Assembly: GCA_002071085.1 (NCBI GenBank)
Contig: MWEM01000016.1
Location: 1 to 51,974 of the forward strand
Source: Thermotogota bacterium ADurb.Bin062
Lineage (GTDB): Bacteria; Thermotogota; Thermotogae; MWEM01
Direction: 5' to 3'
Length of the DNA: 51,974 nt
The notes beneath the pieces were generated by a model that searched no databases, was not told the DNA's origin, and saw nothing but the letters and a program-made list of their open reading frames with translations. Below, piece after piece: positions 1-7,349 of this stretch. The stretch's first letter is position 1, and the number at the start of each line of letters is the position of its first letter. A program made the position numbers and the translations under genes.

Positions 1-548
1 GATTGTAGTGGCCAACTTTTTTGAGAAAGTGGCTTTTATCGCCGTTTGTAGCACTTTTAGTCGAAAGTTGGGATAAAAGCGCATCGCGCCGTCTCGAAAA
101 GAAGAAGCGCTTACGCCGCGATGACCGTGTGGGGTTAAAACGGGGTAACCAGCGGGCAGACATCGGAAGCCCACGAAGTCTCGCGATAGATCGTTGCTAT
201 AACCCTTTCCTATGCCCAAATCGGCTGCCTGGCGATCTCATTCTATTCCTCGCAGGAAACATCGATTTCGTGGGATTTTGAGTGGGCTTCAAGTAACGAG
301 TCGAAGAGCTCTAAAAACATGCCGCACTAAAGTGCGGCGTTCCCAAAGCGCTCCCAGGGTGTTCACAAGAATCTTTTCTCCGTGTTCTCTGCGCCCTTCG
401 TGCGAACTCTGTTTTTCAGGGCATTTAAATGCGTATCGCGCTGTCACGGAAAGAAGAAGCGCTTGCGCTGCGATTACTAGATGGAAAAAAACTGTGTGAT
501 CGATTCTAACCTTGTTTTTTGATTACACCCCATCACTTGACACACACC
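1..548. repeat. Intergenic repeat patch 1
   Basis: No gene is supported here. The patch holds two copies of a hairpin-like unit bounded by ATCGCG and CGCGAT, with the core GCGCTTACGCCGCGAT at 107-122 and a variant at 459-474. It also holds a perfect 18-nt palindrome (GCCGCACTAAAGTGCGGC) at 321-338, a tract resembling CTCCGTGTTCTCTGCGCCC near 379-397, and a tail ending in CACTTGACACACA near 533-545. The order palindrome, CTCCGTG tract, ATCGCG hairpin, CACTTGAC tail recurs at 51262-51480, so 315-548 looks like one composite element. Confidence 0.7.
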
Positions 549-1904
549 CTATTCCCATTCGACGCCCTCCAGAACCAGGTTCAAGTTTTTTTTCAACACC
601 TCGTATGAAAAATGGCGCGCGCCCAGCGAGAAGTTTCTTTCTACGAGGCGGAGGCTCTCCGGATAGTCGGTGATGAGGTTGAACAAGGATTCCGCCGCCT
701 GTGAGTAGGTAAGCCGATCCAATTCGTACAACCCGTTTTCACCGATTTGGGCGTTCTTTCCTAAAGAAACGATCTGTAAACCTTTGGGGAGGATGTCGCT
801 TCGAAAGACGGGATATTCGTAGCCTACGACGGTTTTTTTCGCGAAGACCGCTTCGAGCAATTGGTTACCCCACCCCTCCTGGACACTGGGGAAGGTCACG
901 ATATCGGCAAGGGTATAGGCGTCCCAAAGAGAGTACGTCTTTGGGTCTTGGTTTCGTCGTTGGCTAAAGAGTTGAGGGACGAAATGGCAAGAATAAGGCA
1001 TTTGTCTTGCCAAGGCCTTCATCTCTTTCAGGTACTCTTTGTCCATCTCTTCGGTGAGGCCGCACAACACGAAATGCAACGCGCTTTTACCGTCTATCTT
1101 CCGATCCGTGTATAGGCGTGTGCCCCCCTGGACCTTAGGGAACTGTTCCTCATAAAAAACGCGGATAAATTCGAAGGCTAGTTCTATAGCCTTTCTTGGG
1201 AGTATCCGGGTAGCTTGTAGAAACACGAGGTCGTTCGCGCCTATTCCCAACCGTTCGCGTAAGTCGTTATTGAACTCATCCAAAAGCCAAGGCGGCTGGT
1301 TGAAGTCCATCACATTCGGAATGATCACACTGGAGAGGTTGCGCTTTCTCAGCAGCTCCTTCTGAGCCAGACTGTTGATGACGCCGTGAGTCACGTTTTT
1401 GCTGTTCGGGGGGAAGAAGGAGCTTAGAAAGCGATTGACGACTGAGAGAGTAGGCCGCGAAAATTTCGCTCGCTCCCAGTAGAAGTCATGGTGATGGGCC
1501 ATCGCGCGTATCTCCGTCTTCTCGATCGCGCGTGAAAGGCCCTTTGCCGCGGCTAAATTCAGCCCAAGTGAAAAGAGATTGTGGACGATGAGCATCTCTA
1601 TCTGATGCTCGAGGATCACACGGGTGACTTGCGACTCGATCAGATACGCGAGATCGTTTAGCTCCTCTTCATATTCCTCAGTCGTGAAGTCTTCCAGCGA
1701 ACCAAAACCATTTCGGGATAGGCGCTCGTTGCGCGGTTCTAATAGATGAAGCAACGGGATTTCTATGCCTTCTCCGCTTTGGAGCTCTCCGCAGACGAAG
1801 ACCACCTCGTGACCCATTTCCTCGAGAACGGTTTTCTGTTTGTCCATCTCCAATGAAACCCCGTCGGTAAACCCAGAACGGAAATGCATCAAACCGATTT
1901 TCAT
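549..1904 (-). CDS. mggS: GT4-family glycosyltransferase, probable mannosylglucosylglycerate synthase
   Basis: This 451-residue cytosolic GT-B fold glycosyltransferase probably moves mannose from GDP-mannose to glucosylglycerate. The N-terminus has HFRSGFTDGVSLEM (7-20), typical of a GT4 subgroup. There is a HHHDFYWER stretch at 137-145, and the retaining GT-B E-x7-E motif is at E343-E351 (QEGWGNQLLE). The start at 1904 has a good GGAGAGGTG ribosome site. A Thermotoga maritima homologue of Petrotoga MggS is known to make mannosylglucosylglycerate from GDP-mannose and glucosylglycerate. The assignment here rests on the motifs, the phylum, and a GT81-like glucosylglycerate synthase and a mannosidase nearby. 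It could instead be another GT4 enzyme such as the phosphorylating MggA. It is transcribed divergently from the rpiR-transporter operon. Confidence 0.6.
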   Translation of the reverse strand: MKIGLMHFRSGFTDGVSLEMDKQKTVLEEMGHEVVFVCGELQSGEGIEIPLLHLLEPRNERLSRNGFGSLEDFTTEEYEEELNDLAYLIESQVTRVILEHQIEMLIVHNLFSLGLNLAAAKGLSRAIEKTEIRAMAHHHDFYWERAKFSRPTLSVVNRFLSSFFPPNSKNVTHGVINSLAQKELLRKRNLSSVIIPNVMDFNQPPWLLDEFNNDLRERLGIGANDLVFLQATRILPRKAIELAFEFIRVFYEEQFPKVQGGTRLYTDRKIDGKSALHFVLCGLTEEMDKEYLKEMKALARQMPYSCHFVPQLFSQRRNQDPKTYSLWDAYTLADIVTFPSVQEGWGNQLLEAVFAKKTVVGYEYPVFRSDILPKGLQIVSLGKNAQIGENGLYELDRLTYSQAAESLFNLITDYPESLRLVERNFSLGARHFSYEVLKKNLNLVLEGVEWE

Positions 1905-1965
1905 ACGATCACCTCTCCTTATTTTGCCTCCACTTTATTCTATCACGAAATGAAAGCAGAGTTTA

Positions 1966-2240
1966 TGAGCGTGCGAGTCAAGTTATGGGGTGTAATCAAG
2001 AAACAAGACCAAAATCACTCGGACGATTTTAAGTCCACGTGGTCATCGCGGCGTAAGCGTCCTTTCTTCTTGCGACGGCGCGATACGCTTCTGTACATGC
2101 CAATTACGGCGTCATTAAAAGCAAAATGAGTATCGCGAGACTTCGCGGGCTTACGAAGTCAGCCCGCTGGTTACCCCGCGATGAACCTCTTAGCTACGTC
2201 AGCTCAAAACTTGACTCACACTGTCCTCTTGCATCCTTCG
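1966..2240. repeat. Intergenic repeat patch 2 (inverted orientation)
   Basis: Between the divergent glycosyltransferase and rpiR genes lie repeat units in the orientation opposite to patch 1. A reversed CACTTGAC-type tail lies near 1970-2010, the reversed core ATCGCGGCGTAAGCG starts at 2045, and the unit TATCGCGAGACTTCGCGGGC...TTACCCCGCGAT spans about 2130-2181. No coding sequence is supported. Confidence 0.6.
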
Positions 2241-2252
2241 TGATTATCGTGG

Positions 2253-2281
2253 TTGACAAAGAGTAGAAAGTGGTGTATACT
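2253..2281 (+). promoter_or_regulatory. Sigma70-type promoter of the rpiR-transporter operon
   Basis: TTGACA at 2253-2258 and TATACT at 2276-2281 are separated by exactly 17 nt. This is a near-consensus housekeeping promoter lying 68 nt upstream of the rpiR start codon. Operator-like palindromes follow at once, which fits strong transcription held down by a repressor. Confidence 0.8.
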
Positions 2282-2334
2282 ATTTTCACGTTCATAATTT
2301 GTGTGAAAATATTATTCTTGAAAAATATTTTCAA
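2281..2334. promoter_or_regulatory. Tandem operator-like palindromes, probably RpiR-type binding sites
   Basis: Arms TATTTTCAC (2281-2289) and GTGAAAATA (2303-2311) are perfect reverse complements and start on the last base of the -10 box. A second palindrome has arms TTGAAAA (2318-2324) and TTTTCAA (2328-2334). The shared half-site is TGAAAA(T). The position over the transcription start and leader, just before the regulator gene, suggests autoregulation and control of the importer genes. Binding by this RpiR protein is inferred. Confidence 0.55.
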
Positions 2335-2348
2335 AAACGGAGAAGAAG

Positions 2349-3188
2349 ATGGACTCGATCCTACTGAAAGCGAAAAGTCTATACGAAGCGTTGAAGCCTT
2401 CTGAGAAGAAGGTCGCCAATTACCTCATTCAACGCGCGGACGACGTGATTCATTTTTCGATCACCGATCTCGCAGAGAACGCTGGGTGCAGCGAAGCCTC
2501 AATCTCACGGTTCGTGAGAAAACTGGGTTTTTCCAAGTTCATCGATTTTAAGATTTCTTTGGTCAAGGAGCTCTCTCTCTTGGAAGACAAACAGAACGTC
2601 AAAAACGACGCGACGGGCGTTGCGGATCTGATACACCATCTGGTCCAACAAGGGGTTAAGTCTTACAAGGAGTTGTCGCAGCTCGTTAACCCTCTAGACA
2701 TCGAAAAAGCTGCCGATTGGATTGCGGCATCGAAGCACACCTTTCTTTTCGGAGTCGGGTCTTCGGGGTCGATTGCCGAACTCGGCGCCAGTATTTTGGT
2801 TCGCATCGGTGTTTCCTGTTTCGCCTACGCCGACCCTCACATGCAAGTGATCGTCGGCTCCAATTGCACACCGGAAGACACCGTAATCGGCGTCTCCGTT
2901 TCCGGGACGATCAAAGACACGATCAAGTCCGTACAAGTGGCCAAGAACGTGGGGGCAAAAACCATCGCGATCACTGGTGGTAAAGAGTCTCCGCTCTCGA
3001 AAGAGGTCGACCTCGTGCTATACAGTTCGCCACAAGGGTTTGAGGCCGGAATCGGCTCATTAGGGGCGCGCTCGTCACAAATGGCCATCCTCGACATGCT
3101 CATCAGCACCATTGTCTGGAAGAACGAAACCTGCCGCAACACCATTGAAAAAGTCGAACAGGCGCTCGTACCTAAGCGCTTTTCGTAA
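2349..3188 (+). CDS. MurR/RpiR-family transcriptional regulator (HTH + SIS)
   Basis: This is a 279-residue cytosolic regulator. Residues 1-77 form an HTH_6 DNA-binding domain (SEKKVANYLIQ, then the helix-turn-helix around CSEASISRFVRKLGF). Roughly 125-255 form a SIS sugar-phosphate-binding domain, with the glycine-rich GVGSSGS and SVSGTIKDT loops expected for binding a phosphosugar effector. The start has GGAG eight bases upstream. It is the first gene of a run with the importer and the GH38 gene, and lies behind a strong promoter and two palindromes. It probably represses the operon until a phosphorylated sugar or sugar acid derived from the imported solute appears; the effector is unknown. 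Confidence 0.9.
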   Translation: MDSILLKAKSLYEALKPSEKKVANYLIQRADDVIHFSITDLAENAGCSEASISRFVRKLGFSKFIDFKISLVKELSLLEDKQNVKNDATGVADLIHHLVQQGVKSYKELSQLVNPLDIEKAADWIAASKHTFLFGVGSSGSIAELGASILVRIGVSCFAYADPHMQVIVGSNCTPEDTVIGVSVSGTIKDTIKSVQVAKNVGAKTIAITGGKESPLSKEVDLVLYSSPQGFEAGIGSLGARSSQMAILDMLISTIVWKNETCRNTIEKVEQALVPKRFS

Positions 3189-3218
3189 ACCTTGAAACAT
3201 GAAACAAGGAGGGAACCT

Positions 3219-4493
3219 ATGAAAAGAACATTGTTGTTTGGGTTGTGTCTTTCTTTGCTGCTAGCCGTAGCTTTCGGACAGCTGAATTTCGTCTCAACTC
3301 AGTTTCACCCGGCTACGGAACGGGAGTATTTCGAAGGGTCGTTGCTTCCCGATTTTGTTAAGCTGACAAACGTCAAGGTCCAGTTTCTTCCCCTAACCTA
3401 TGAAGAGGCCAGTGTGCGATTACGCGCCGAGCAAGCGGCGAACAGAGTGACGATTGGCCTCTTCGCCGAGCTCCAAGGCGGGATGGAACTGATGGCTTCG
3501 GGTGGTTTACTCAAAGATATCTCCGGCGTCACCTTTTCTGACCGTACCTTCATCTCCACTTTTGAAAAATATGCGCACGGATACGGGATCAAGCAGTTCG
3601 TCCCGTGGCTTCAAGCGACCTTCGTGATGGTCATCAACAAGAAAGCCTTTGATTACCTCCCGAAAGGCCTTACGAAAGAAGATGTACTCAAAGGCACCTC
3701 GAAATGGACGTACCAAGCCCTCTTAGAATGGGCGAAAAACATCTACGACAAGACCAAAATGCCGATGGTTGGCTTCCCCGAAAACCCGCAAGGACTGTTT
3801 CATCGCTTCCTCCACGGTTACCTTTACCCCTCGTTCACGGGAGGACAGTTCGTCAAGTTCGACAGCCTCGATGCCGTCGATATGTGGGCCTACTTGAAAG
3901 AGCTGTTCAAATACGTTAGCCCCGGTAGTTCCACTTGGAGCTTCATGAGTGAGCCTTTAATGAGAAACGAAGCTTGGATCGTCTGGGACCATACCGCTCG
4001 AATTCCAGCTGCGGTTCGCGCGGACCCCGAACAGTACATTCCGGCTCCGGTCCCGGCAGGTCCAAAAGGTAGAGGCTTCATCACGGTATTAGTGGGTTTG
4101 GCCCTTCCAAAGAACGCCCCGAACGAAGCGGAAGCAGTCAGGCTGATCGACTACCTCACCTCGGCGACTACCCAATTCGACATATTGGAAAAGACCGGCT
4201 TCTTCCCCGTGATCGAAGAAGCTATCGGGGTCATCCCGGCCGGGCCGAATAAAGTGTTGGCTGAAGCGGTTGTGGCGCAAGCCGGGGCTCCGGATGCTAT
4301 GGTTTCTTTCATTCCCGGTCTCGGGCCAAAAGGTGGAGAGTTCACCGCTTACTATCGCGAAGCGTTCCGCCGGATTGTCTACGAGAATGAAGATATTAAA
4401 AAAGTACTGCAAGACATCGCGCCGAAAGTCTACCAAACCGTGAAAGAATCTGGAGCCACGCTGCCTCAACCGGACGCGTCTTTGTTTCACTAA
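3219..4493 (+). CDS. Extracellular sugar-binding protein of an ABC importer
   Basis: This 424-residue family 1 solute-binding protein delivers a carbohydrate to the permeases encoded downstream. The start chosen has AAGGAGGG six bases upstream and gives a clean signal peptide (MKRTLLFGLCLSLLLAVAFG). There is no lipobox cysteine, so signal peptidase I processing and a periplasmic (toga-enclosed) protein are likely. An in-frame ATG exists 27 nt upstream but would spoil the signal peptide. Further on it shows typical family features such as the internal LIDYLTSATTQFDILEKTGFFPV region. Synteny suggests a glycosylglycerate or mannoside ligand; the sequence alone does not show this. Confidence 0.85.
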   Translation: MKRTLLFGLCLSLLLAVAFGQLNFVSTQFHPATEREYFEGSLLPDFVKLTNVKVQFLPLTYEEASVRLRAEQAANRVTIGLFAELQGGMELMASGGLLKDISGVTFSDRTFISTFEKYAHGYGIKQFVPWLQATFVMVINKKAFDYLPKGLTKEDVLKGTSKWTYQALLEWAKNIYDKTKMPMVGFPENPQGLFHRFLHGYLYPSFTGGQFVKFDSLDAVDMWAYLKELFKYVSPGSSTWSFMSEPLMRNEAWIVWDHTARIPAAVRADPEQYIPAPVPAGPKGRGFITVLVGLALPKNAPNEAEAVRLIDYLTSATTQFDILEKTGFFPVIEEAIGVIPAGPNKVLAEAVVAQAGAPDAMVSFIPGLGPKGGEFTAYYREAFRRIVYENEDIKKVLQDIAPKVYQTVKESGATLPQPDASLFH

Positions 4494-4503
4494 AATCGAT
4501 ATG

Positions 4504-4542
4504 AGCGCCGGCTAAACCTATAGCGTCTCGCCGGCGCTTTTT
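4504..4542 (+). terminator. Hairpin with T-tract between binding-protein and permease genes
   Basis: AGCGCCGGC (4504-4512) pairs perfectly with GCCGGCGCT (4530-4538), followed by TTTT. It sits directly after the binding-protein stop and before the permeases. It is probably a partial terminator or mRNA-stabilising hairpin that makes the binding protein more abundant than the membrane parts. Confidence 0.75.
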
Positions 4543-4586
4543 ACTACCTTCGTTATACCTATACGATCTTCACGGAGGGGTACAGT

Positions 4587-5441
4587 ATGATTCATCACAA
4601 GGGAAAGATCGCGTTAATGCTCCTTCTACCGACCTTCGCCTACCTGATCGTCTTCATTTTTTATCCGTTGGTAGACACCTGTCTGTTAGCCTTTTCGAAC
4701 CCAGCGGGCCCCCTAGAAAACTTTCGCCGGATCATCACTTCCGGAGAATTCTGGAAGACGCTGCGCAACACTTTGGTCATTACCGGTATTGTTGTACCCC
4801 TACAACTGATCCTCGGCTTGGCTTTGGCCCTATTCGTCAACCTGCGATTCAAAGGATACCTATTCATCCTATATATCATCGCGATACCGCTTGCCTTAAG
4901 CGATGTGTCTGCCGCGCTTATGAGCTATTCCATCTTTGCCTCTACCGGGTTTCTGAACAAGCTCCTTATGGCTTGGGGATGGATCGAGCGACCCTTATAC
5001 TTTTTTGGGTTTCGCTTCCAGGATCGCGCTTTCTGGGTTATCGTCATTACAGAGGTATGGCGCGCCACACCTTTGGTCTTCATCATCTTGCTCGCGGGAC
5101 TTCAAGCTGTTAATAAAGAGTACCTCGAGGCCGCGAACGTTTTCGGTTTTTCTCCTTGGCAAAAGTTGTGGAAGATCGTGCTTCCAATCCTTCGGCCTTC
5201 TATTCTATCGGCGCTGCTCATCCGGACGATCTTCGCTTTTCAAGTATTCGGCGTCATCTGGATACTCGCGGGAAGAGACATCCCGGTTCTCGCAGGAGAA
5301 GCGTATTATTGGCAAACGGTCGTCTATAACTCGAATATATCCAGCGCTTACGGTCTGATCATCGCCGTAGTGACGATCCTGATCAGCTGGGCCTACATCA
5401 CCTTCCTCAAACCCAAGAGCTTCGAGGAGGAAGCGGTATGA
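4587..5441 (+). CDS. ABC sugar transporter permease (MalF/UgpA type)
   Basis: This 284-residue inner-membrane permease has about six transmembrane segments, beginning with an N-terminal segment near residues 8-30. The cytoplasmic coupling motif EYLEAANVFGFSPWQKLWKIVLPIL lies in the last third and matches the EAA loop of binding-protein-dependent permeases. GGAGGGG precedes the ATG. Its stop overlaps the start of the second permease (ATGA), so the two are translationally coupled. The pair forms the channel for the solute bound by the upstream protein. Confidence 0.88.
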   Translation: MIHHKGKIALMLLLPTFAYLIVFIFYPLVDTCLLAFSNPAGPLENFRRIITSGEFWKTLRNTLVITGIVVPLQLILGLALALFVNLRFKGYLFILYIIAIPLALSDVSAALMSYSIFASTGFLNKLLMAWGWIERPLYFFGFRFQDRAFWVIVITEVWRATPLVFIILLAGLQAVNKEYLEAANVFGFSPWQKLWKIVLPILRPSILSALLIRTIFAFQVFGVIWILAGRDIPVLAGEAYYWQTVVYNSNISSAYGLIIAVVTILISWAYITFLKPKSFEEEAV

Positions 5442-6235
5442 TGAAAAAAACTCTAATCTTCATCCTTTGCCTACTCATAGTCCTCTGGTTCTGTGGGCCC
5501 GTTCTGTTGATCCTCATCGCCGCGCTCACCCCGTCCGCCGAGTACTATGACTTGGCGCGGCTGGTCCCGACCAAGCTGACGTTAACGCATTTGGAGAGCC
5601 TTTTCGTGCGATTGAACGGTTGGAAGGCAACCCTCATCAGCATTCAGACAGCTTTACTCTCCATCGTGATCAGTTTTGCGATCGGTTTGCCCGCTGCTTA
5701 CGTCCTCACGCGGTATGTGTTCAAGGGGAAGAACCTTTTCAGGCTGACCATTTTACTCACCCGTTCATTTCCTGTGATCATCATCGGGGTTCCTCTCGTG
5801 ACACTCTACCTGCGGATCGGCATCGCGGATAGCGTCCTGGGCGTCTCTTTAGCCCACAGTTCGATGATCTTGCCATTTATCATCATCATTTCCTCCAGCA
5901 TTCTGGGCGGCATTTCTGTGGAATACGAAGAAGCCGGAATGGTCTTTGGTTTAACCCGTTTTCGATCGTTCCTTCGGATTACTTTGCCTCTGGCGCTGCC
6001 TGGTTTCGCGGCGGCTGCAATCTACGCTTTTGTACTTTCCTGGAATGAAGTGTTCATTTCGGCCATCATCAATTTAACCAACAGAACCTTACCTGCCCAC
6101 ATTCTCAACACGGCGATGACCTCACCCGATTACTTCAAATTCGCCGCCGGAACTGTTATGGCGCTTCCGGCGATGATTTTTATATTTTTCACCCGGAAAT
6201 ACCTGATGAGTATGTGGGGAATTTCACTGAAATAA
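5438..6235 (+). CDS. ABC sugar transporter permease (MalG/UgpE type)
   Basis: This 265-residue second permease has about six transmembrane helices and the EAA motif (EYEEAGMVFGLTRFRSFLRITLPLALPG) in the C-terminal half. It starts inside the stop codon of the first permease with GAGGAGG as ribosome site. It is predicted to pair with that protein and with the ATPase encoded next. Confidence 0.88.
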   Translation: MMKKTLIFILCLLIVLWFCGPVLLILIAALTPSAEYYDLARLVPTKLTLTHLESLFVRLNGWKATLISIQTALLSIVISFAIGLPAAYVLTRYVFKGKNLFRLTILLTRSFPVIIIGVPLVTLYLRIGIADSVLGVSLAHSSMILPFIIIISSSILGGISVEYEEAGMVFGLTRFRSFLRITLPLALPGFAAAAIYAFVLSWNEVFISAIINLTNRTLPAHILNTAMTSPDYFKFAAGTVMALPAMIFIFFTRKYLMSMWGISLK

Positions 6236-6260
6236 GGCGAAACCAGAGGAGGGATTTTGG

Positions 6261-7349
6261 TTGTCCGAAGTCACCGTGAAAGAAGTGAAGAAATACTTCA
6301 ATCAAGTCAAAGCCTTGGATGGCGTAGATATGAAAATCCAAGATGGCGAATTCGTGGTCCTTTTGGGCCCATCAGGATGCGGAAAAACAACCCTTCTGCG
6401 TTGTATCTCCGGGTTGGAAACCGTTACTTCGGGCGAGATACGTTTTGACCAAAAGAACGTCACCCATCTACCTCCCAAAGACCGGAACCTCGCGATGGTT
6501 TTTCAAAGCTACGCCGTCTGGCCCCATATGAAAGTGAAAGAAAATATCAAATACCCAATGCGAATCAAGAAATTCTCAAAAGAAGAGATCGACAAAAGAG
6601 CCAAAGAGACTGCAGAGCTCCTGAATATTACCGAGCTGATGGATCGCTATCCGGCACAACTCTCTGGGGGGCAACGCCAACGGGTAGCGGTGGCCAGAGC
6701 GATCGTCCTCGAGCCCGCGGCTTTGTTAATGGACGAGCCCTTGTCCAACCTCGACGCCCTCCTCCGGGTTACGATGCGCAGCGAATTGAAGAAGCTCCAG
6801 CAAAGAATTCAAACGACCACCGTCTACGTCACCCACGACCAAGTGGAAGCGATGACGATGGGAGACCGTATAGCGGTGATGCGCGATGGGAAGATTCTAC
6901 AGTTCGGAAAAGCGGAGGAGATCTACCAGCGTCCCAAGAACGTATTCATTGCAGGATTCATCGGCTCTCCTCAAATGAACTTCCTGGAAATGACGGTGAA
7001 AAGGGAAGAGGGACGCGCTGAGCTGGTCAGTAAAGGCCTTTCGATCCTCTGTGAGGAAGATAAGGTCAAGGGTCTTGAAAAGGCGAATCTCGACAAAGTG
7101 ATCTTGGGCATACGCCCTGAAAACATCCTGTTGTCACCGGAAAACGGTTGCGTACCCATTAAGGGTTCGGTTTATTTTACGGAGCGGTTAGGCGGAGAAA
7201 CGATCGTTCACGTTTCAACCGAAAGCAAACGTTTCGTCGTCAAAGTCTCTGGGGACGCACTATTCAATGAAAACGAGACCCTGAGAATCTACTTGAATGT
7301 GAAAAAGACGCGTCTATTCGATCCCGAAACAGAAGAGGCTATCGGTTGA
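6261..7349 (+). CDS. Sugar ABC transporter ATPase (MalK/UgpC/MsmX type)
   Basis: This is a 362-residue peripheral ATPase. Walker A is GPSGCGKTT at 36-44, the signature LSGGQRQR lies near 135, Walker B (LLMDEPLSNLD) follows near 155, and the switch histidine is in TVYVTHDQ. A C-terminal TOBE/regulatory domain follows (IRPENILLSPE). It starts with TTG, supported by GAGGAGGG eight bases upstream. It is the only MalK-type ATPase in the window, while two sets of binding protein and permeases are present, so it may serve both, as MsmX does in Bacillus. Its stop codon overlaps the TTG start of the GH38 gene (TTGA). Confidence 0.9.
   Translation: MSEVTVKEVKKYFNQVKALDGVDMKIQDGEFVVLLGPSGCGKTTLLRCISGLETVTSGEIRFDQKNVTHLPPKDRNLAMVFQSYAVWPHMKVKENIKYPMRIKKFSKEEIDKRAKETAELLNITELMDRYPAQLSGGQRQRVAVARAIVLEPAALLMDEPLSNLDALLRVTMRSELKKLQQRIQTTTVYVTHDQVEAMTMGDRIAVMRDGKILQFGKAEEIYQRPKNVFIAGFIGSPQMNFLEMTVKREEGRAELVSKGLSILCEEDKVKGLEKANLDKVILGIRPENILLSPENGCVPIKGSVYFTERLGGETIVHVSTESKRFVVKVSGDALFNENETLRIYLNVKKTRLFDPETEEAIG

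Noticed and set aside
1..548. CRISPR array or tRNA-like structures in the repeat patches
   Set aside because: Repeats are not evenly spaced, spacer lengths vary, no cas gene is near, and no cloverleaf with a CCA-type end is seen.
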